From: Paratinospora sagittata
Taxonomy: Eukaryota; Streptophyta; Magnoliopsida; Ranunculales; Menispermaceae
Assembly (NCBI GenBank): GCA_035771175.1
Contig: JAYMFD010000352.1
Span: 1 to 64,000, forward strand
Reading direction: 5' to 3'
DNA length: 64,000 bases
Shown here: one piece after another, positions 58,159 through 64,000 of the stretch
Layout: each line of letters begins with the position of its first letter
How positions within the stretch are numbered: the stretch's first letter is position 1
Translations under genes and position numbers: made by a program
The notes under the pieces: generated by a model
The model's database searches: none
Told to the model about the DNA's origin: nothing
Seen by the model: only the letters and a program-made list of their open reading frames with translations

Positions 58159-59477
58159 TGACAAGACCACGCCTTATCAAGTTATAATATAGAACCAATG
58201 AGATATCGTGTTGTTTTCCTCTAGGATTAACACTCACACTAAATACTGTTTCACTAACCCTAACTTTATTTAGAAAATCAAAGTTGAATGATTAATAAAC
58301 TAAAAACAACAATTAAACAAGAAATATAATAAAAATAGCAAATTATGAGAATTTGGATGAAAATCAATATGGGAAAACGTCTAGAGGTTCAATTTCTCCT
58401 CACTATCAACTACGCCTAGAAATATGTGATACTCATCAATTTGAGTTACAGTTTATAAGCCGAAAATCCTGAGATTTCTAATACCCTCTCTCGAGTGCCG
58501 CATTAGAGCATATTCTTAGGAAATTAAGTTTGATCTATCAATAAAACCCAAAAATTCATTAAGTTCTATGATTTTCCCTAAGACTTCATAGAACTCCATA
58601 AATCTATCGATTTTATGGTCGTTTCATGTTATGTTTCTCATGTTCTAACCCAGAAAACCCTCTGTCGAGTGTTGCCCCCCAAGTTTATAATCAATTAATC
58701 TATGGCCAAGAGATTAATAGCATTAAGCATGGAGAAATATAAATAAAGTGGAATAATTCATTGATAATAAACTAAAACTAATATTATTGCGTAATCTCTA
58801 ATATAGGATCCATCTCATCTCTAGACTAACAAGTTAGTTCATAACTTGGAATAATAAAAACCATAACACGTAGAGAAACATGAAATTAAACATCAAAACT
58901 CAAACTAGATGTTTAGAACTTGTAGATTTCTCCTTGTCTCCAAGTCAGTTTCTTCATGTTCCTTTGCTCCTAATCGTCGTTCTCTATTCTCTAGTGTATT
59001 CTCCTCAAAAAATCCTAAATTTTGATATAAAATATGTCCCAAAGTCGTGTAGAATTGAAATTGGAAAGAGTGGAAGAATAAATCTCGAAAACTTGCTAAA
59101 ACTCGCAAGTGTAAAAACCCTACGGTGCTGCGGCACCCAGAACGCTGTGTCTTCTCTCTATTTCGTGGACTTAGCCATTTTTTGCTCCTTTCTAACTTGT
59201 ATTCTTCATGTTTCTTCTTTGCCTCTTCTTGCACATGTTTCCATCATCCAAATCCATGACTAACACATCTAAACACGTACAAAACAAAGCAAATCAAATT
59301 AATAACACACTCAAACATAAAATGAATCAAATTATAAACTAATAAACCGAAATAATGCATGAAAAACTAAATTAATCCTAAACTAAAAAATGCATCAAAA
59401 CTAACATAAACACATCAAACTAATGTATGAAATGTCCTAAAACATGCTCTAAAACCTATCTAAATATACAACTATCA
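58159..59477 (-). mobile_element. Athila/Tat-like solo LTR (E4)
   Basis: About 1.3 kb in reverse orientation, right edge CTATCA (reverse of TGATAG). It shares the stretch CTCTAGGATTAACACTCACA and following text with E2. It has the GC hairpin GGTGC-TGCG-GCACC at 59124-59137. The left edge is degraded and is placed at 58159 with an error of about 15 bp. No clean target duplication. It interrupts the ORF0-gag spacer of gypsy 2. Confidence 0.75.
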
Positions 59478-59746
59478 CCAAGTTCACAGGATCATGGGAC
59501 CCGCGAACTTTGAGGATAATCGGAATCGTTGACTCATGGTGAGAAGTGAGCATAAGATCTGTTGTAGAAATTGTGACATATAGAATAGGAGTTAACATGA
59601 GGTTAAGTACTAGAAACCTGTGACTCGTACTAGTACTGAAAACTTTTTGGTATTTTTTCAAAAATTCATAGTTTTGAAGGCATTTTCGAAAGCAAAAGTT
59701 GTTAAAAATCTTAGCCTTTAAAACGTAGCCATTTTGGTTTACTATT
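59478..59746 (+). other. Remainder of gypsy 2 spacer; gag absent
   Basis: Contains the third copy of the TATGGGACA-like motif (59491) and then AT-rich sequence leading straight into protease sequence. No gag domain or zinc knuckle is seen, so gypsy 2 has lost gag by deletion. Confidence 0.5.
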
Positions 59747-60138
59747 TTGTTTTACGACCCCACCTATAAGTACGAGTTCATAAGAGTATCTAGACTCCTC
59801 CCTGTCATTACCCAAATCTTGAAAACTGTGTGGTTAACACCTATAACCAAAATTTGTCCCAATTGTGAACTTAGAATGGCCGACACAACATTATATGCTG
59901 ACCTCCTTGCAATGAGCTTCACAGACTTCGACATCATCCTGGGAATGGATTGGTTAACACCTCTACACGCTCATATTGATTGTCATAAAAAGCAGGTAAT
60001 ACTAACCCTACCTAGTGGAGAGCTGTTGAAGATCCATGGGAACCAAAAGCTGTCTCATAACTCTGCAGTATTTTTACTTAAAGCCCAAATGAACACCTTG
60101 TCCATTGCGGATTTTGAAGATGAACCAGAGGCGCCACA
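59747..60138 (+). pseudogene. Protease C-terminal part of gypsy 2
   Basis: Encodes CELRMADTTLYADLLAMSF, then DFDIILGMDWLTPLHAHIDC and LTLPSGELLKIHGNQKLSH, the conserved end of gypsy proteases and close to the equivalent of C. The catalytic D-S-G region upstream is missing. The frame reaches 60138 (...DEPEAPH), where LTR B2 is inserted, and resumes at 62864. Confidence 0.88.
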
Positions 60139-62863
60139 TGTTTACCTAAGTGGTTCATCACCTAGCACATCTCTAAGTATACTTGATGAAGTATATTTTG
60201 ATGATCACAAACAAAATCTCTTTCGGTGCTAATGAGCTTTAATCAAGAACCTATCTCAGCACCTCAGGAAAGCAAAAAGCCAAAGAATGATTTGATCAAG
60301 GAACTCAAGGTCATATCAGACGTTCAAGATCGTTTCAATCAAAGGACCTCAAAGATCATATCATGATTTCAAGATCACACCACACGAACAATTCGATCAA
60401 GTGCTTCAAGACTACATCATTTGATCAACGTTCACGAATATCAACTCAAGCGCAAAGTTCTTATTGAAGATCTCATAATGAAGAGTTGGATTTAAAGATT
60501 GTGAGAAATATGAGAAATACATATTATTTAAGGTATATCTTTTTCTAATCGATTTTGCTCAAACATTTTTCAAAACCATGCACAAATCACTTGCATATTT
60601 GCATGTTTTGATCATACGCTTTACGGTATTCCAAATGATTTATTTTTCTATGTTTAATTTGAAATTTATCGAGTTTTTATTCGCATTCATCGTATTCTTA
60701 ATCGCGAGTCAAAATTACTTTTCATGAGTCTTTCAAGATGTTAATGATTTAGCACCACTCTCCTGAACTTGATAAGTCATGACGTTGATGATTCATTAGG
60801 ACACTAATAACATTCAAGGTTGAATTGAACTGATTCATCGGGACGCTTACTTATAAGAAGTTGTTTCCCTTTAGTCAACCTCTGAAGTTGTCAGGACACT
60901 GACTCAGCATCAGCATACTGAAAGATTTATAAGTTCTTCAAAGAATTTGTCTTTGAGGACTCTGATAATTATAAGTTGGATAAACGATGAGGACGCTACT
61001 TGAATAGGAGTGCCCTATCTTTAGGAACCAACTTAATAACTTTCAGAACGTTGATTATCCTTCAACGCACTTCGTTTAGTATTTAAATATATTGAAATAA
61101 CAAGACCCTAACAAAGGTGTAGCGCCCTTGTGTTTTATGTTTTAAAATGTAGGACGCTTAGTCGAAAAAATAGTGCCCTTATGTACTTAATTGTTTTAAA
61201 ACAAAGCAGGAAGCTAACTGTGCATTAGCACCCTCAGGGTTTAGTCATTTTTGTCGCAAAGCAAGTCAGGACACTTACGAATTAGTAACGCCCTCACTTC
61301 ACTGTTCAGTAGGACGCTTATATATAATGAGCGCCCTCAAGGAACAGAACGACAAAGTTGATATTATGCGTCAGGACGCTGATTACTGAATTAGGACGTT
61401 GATTCAACAACCGTCACTGTTCTAACAAGTACATTATATTAGTCTACTTTTTCAGAACGGATCTTTGCACATAATCCTTTTCAAATTGATTAGAGACTTT
61501 CTCTAATACATGAATCAAGTTTTCTAAAACTTTTCTTATTCATGTAATCTAAAAAGAACCAGAATGTTAGTAAAAATTACAATTGCCATTTTCGTATAAG
61601 ATTCTAGTCGTTGTGTGTAAACATTCATACTGTATTTGAATTTCAAATGTCTAACGGCTATTATCTACTAAGTCTATAAATACCAACACTTTGAATCAAA
61701 CAATTTGCCGATAGTTTTATTGTGCCAAAAAAACTTTTTGAATGTTAGTCGTTATTCAATCTTTCAAAAGTTTTCAAATGTTCTAAGTTTTCAAAGTATT
61801 CTTCACTAATACTTTACTTAATTAAAAGATTTTCATATTGAGCTTCAATTATATTCTATCTTTGAAAATCTATTTTGAACTGGTTTCCACTCAAATTCTC
61901 AACCTCGATCTATACTTAACATATCAGTAGTTGTGTTAACTACTGAATATTGAACCATAAGTTTTCATGCTTATACATTTTATCTATTTTGAAAATTGTC
62001 TGTGTCTGTATATTTACACTAGTCCTGCATCTTCAACTTCAATGTGTTAATGGTATCATAATGTTTTCGAAGAAGCACTTAATTGATTTACATATCATTC
62101 ACGCTTTTTGAAACTGGACTTGAGCGATACCGAACATTGAAAGGTAAAAGACTGTAAGTGTATGTCTCTTAGCATTACGTATTCAAATTTATACATCTTT
62201 GTAATGCTATGTATATGAGCTTAATTATAAAGTGTTCTACTCAGTTAGAACCAACATTATTTTATGTTGTAATGCTAGTGTGTTTCTGGATTGAAACAAC
62301 CAGGACAAGTGAATGTAGTTGACTTGATGATTTCAAGGTGAAATCATGTTAAGGTTCATCTTCACCTATAAGTATGAAAACTGGTTTATCCTTATCCTGT
62401 AAAAGGATAGGTTATCTCTGAACCTGTAAAAGATAAATGGTTCTTCCTTATCCCGTAAAAGGAAAACGGTTCTTCCTTATCCCATAAAAGGAAAACGATT
62501 CTTCCTTATCTCGTAAAAGGAACATGGATTTTTCCTCATCCCTAAAAAAGGAAATGATGTTCATCCTTAGCCCACAAAAGGATAGGTTTGCCTTGAACCT
62601 GTAAAAGGGCATGTATAACGGTTTGGTTCTCATCCGTAAGAGAAACAGTTAGTGGATTGAGAAATTCCTAATCAGGAGATTAGGTAGTGGACTTAGGCTT
62701 GGCCGAACCACTATAAATTCTAGTGTGTTTTAAGTTATGCATTCTACTTTACGGTTAGTATGTGCATTTAATTCCAATGTACCAATGTACATCACTAAGT
62801 CATTGGAAAAGTTTTAAAATTGGCCATCACACCTAATTCACCCCCCTCTTGGGTGCACTAACA
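60139..62863 (+). mobile_element. Solo LTR B2 (SIRE-like), perfect TSD
   Basis: 2725 bp from TGTTTACC to CACTAACA, flanked by a perfect 5-bp duplication CCACA (60134-60138 and 62864-62868). It is in the orientation opposite to A and B1 on the plus strand. It contains the AGGACGCT half-palindrome series (about 60760-61420), roughly 30-bp repeats of 'ccttatcccgtaaaaggaaa' type (62390-62600), the reverse of TGGTTCGG, and CACCCCCCTCTTGG near its end. No internal genes. Confidence 0.93.
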
Positions 62864-63500
62864 CCACAACGCCTGACCACCACCCACACAATCCTTGTAG
62901 TTTGTGAGTACCCAATTGTGTTCTTGGAGGATCTACCTGGACTACTGCCGCACAGAGAGTTTGATTTTGAAATCAAACTCATGCCAAACAGTTGAAGGAG
63001 CTCGAAAGACTAGGGTTTATTCGGAAGAATACATCGTCGTGGGGTGTTCCAGTACTCTTTGTCAACAAAAATGATGGATCACTACGTCTTTGCATCGACT
63101 ATATGAAGCTAAATAGGGTAACCATCAAAAACTGATATCCCTTGCCCCGAATCGAAGACCTATTCGACCAATTGAGTGGGGCCTGATTCTTTTCCAAGAT
63201 CGATCTGCGATCAGGTTACCATCAACTACAGATCAAGGAATCTGACATTCTGAAGATAGCATTTTGTACCCGCTACGACCACTATGAATTCACTATCATG
63301 CCCTTTGGCCTAACGAATGCCCCAGCTGCCTTCATGGACTTAATGAACTGTGTCTTCAGACTTTTCCTTGATCGATTTGTTGTCTTTTTCGTGGATGACA
63401 TCTTGATATAGTCTCCAACTGAGGAACCCACCTGCGGATCATACTTAGTACCCTCTGACAACATGAACTCTATGCTACACTGAGTAAGTCTGAATTTTGG
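62864..63500 (+). pseudogene. Reverse transcriptase of gypsy 2, N-terminal and catalytic part
   Basis: Reads [20 protein letters not shown], then [24 protein letters not shown] type text, [81 protein letters not shown] and the catalytic FFVDDILI (near 63385-63408). A segment of the normal 5' part (the linker after [10 protein letters not shown]) is shortened. Stops at former TGG and CAG codons break the frame. It continues in another frame at 63501. Confidence 0.92.
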
Positions 63501-64000
63501 ATGACCAAAGCCAGGTTCATCAGGCATGTCGTTTCACACAACGACATTGAAGTCGATCCATCAAAAATAGAAGTCGTCCTGGATTGGAAGCATCCGACTA
63601 ATGTCACGCAGATTAGAAGCTTCCTAGGGTTAGCTGAGTACTACAGGTGTTTCATCAAGGACTTCTCCAAACTCACAGAACCGCTTACCCGACTAACAAG
63701 AAAAGATGCCCGTTTCATTTGGAGTCCAGCCTGCGAGTCAGCTTTTCAAGAGCTTAAGAAAAGACTGAATTTAGCCCCTATTCTCACAATAGCAAATGAC
63801 GGGATCTGTTTTACCCTCTATATACCCACGTTTCTCTACAAGGCCTAGGCGCTATCCTTATGCAGGAAGGCAGAGTGACTGCCTATGCCTCTCGATAGTT
63901 AAAGCTTCATGAGATCAATTACCCCACACATGACCTCGAGCTTGTTGTTGTTGTCTTCGCCCTGAAGATCTGGCGACATTACCTGTATGGTGAAAATTTT
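63501..64000 (+). pseudogene. RT thumb and RNase H start of gypsy 2
   Basis: Encodes RHVVSHNDIEVDPSKIEVVL, then IRSFLGLAEYYRCFIKDFSK and ELKKRLNLAPILT. After a frameshift near 63845 comes LGAILMQEGRVTAYASR, stop, [20 protein letters not shown] and [11 protein letters not shown], the start of RNase H. The window ends inside this domain. Confidence 0.92.

Noticed and set aside
58140..58170. A TSD around LTR E4 (CCAAG on the right)
   Set aside because: No matching copy is present on the left, where the LTR end is degraded.

Overview
This window is repeat-only nuclear DNA from a flowering plant, probably a eudicot. I infer this from the mix of Ty1/copia (SIRE-like), Ty3/gypsy chromovirus and Athila/Tat-like elements, with primer-binding sites matching plant tRNA-iMet and tRNA-Asp. 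I see no host gene, tRNA or rRNA gene. Almost every open frame is either a satellite frame or a decayed retrotransposon domain. Dense satellite next to chromoviruses and many solo LTRs suggests pericentromeric or other heterochromatin; that is inference.

Layout. (1) 1-22208: a tandem satellite in two inverted arms, minus-oriented at 1-2260 (running off the left edge) and plus-oriented at 4014-22208 (about 28 monomers), around a 1.75-kb unrelated spacer. Monomers come in three lengths (about 668, 601 and 607 bp), explained by gain or loss of a 67-bp and a 60-bp module. Larger duplications (offsets 4547 and 3210 bp) sit on top. (2) 22209-27869: a decayed plus-strand copia element (RT, RNase H), split by a 2.0-kb LTR (23576-25575) and by a solo LTR with a perfect GGCAT target duplication (26052-27427). 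(3) 27870-50984: a minus-strand SIRE-like copia element (PBS 50565-50576, gag, protease, integrase), broken by Athila-like LTRs and by a deep nest: solo LTR D (34678-50063) contains solo LTR B1 (35039-48490), which contains an 11.4-kb chromovirus 'C' (35416-46789, minus), whose 3' LTR contains a 659-bp foldback LTR derivative (35474-36132). (4) 50985-53565: a 5'-truncated chromovirus (RNase H, integrase, chromodomain, LTR). (5) 54658-64000: a second member of the lineage of C on the plus strand, with 5' LTR, PBS, upstream ORF, protease and RT, interrupted by two LTRs and running off the right edge.

Most interesting: the two related chromoviruses carry a long extra ORF between the 5' LTR and the gag position, followed by a noncoding spacer with a roughly 120-bp-spaced motif (TGGTATGGGACA) kept in both. 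The foldback LTR in element C has near-perfect 102-109 bp terminal inverted repeats, a perfect 5-bp target duplication, and nine helically phased GAACGTTC palindromes directly upstream of a TATA box. This looks like an amplified promoter element, possibly heat-shock-element-like. The Athila-like LTRs carry a small GC hairpin whose stem differs between copies in a pairing-preserving way.

All coding pieces carry stops, frameshifts or lost catalytic residues, so no element here looks autonomous.
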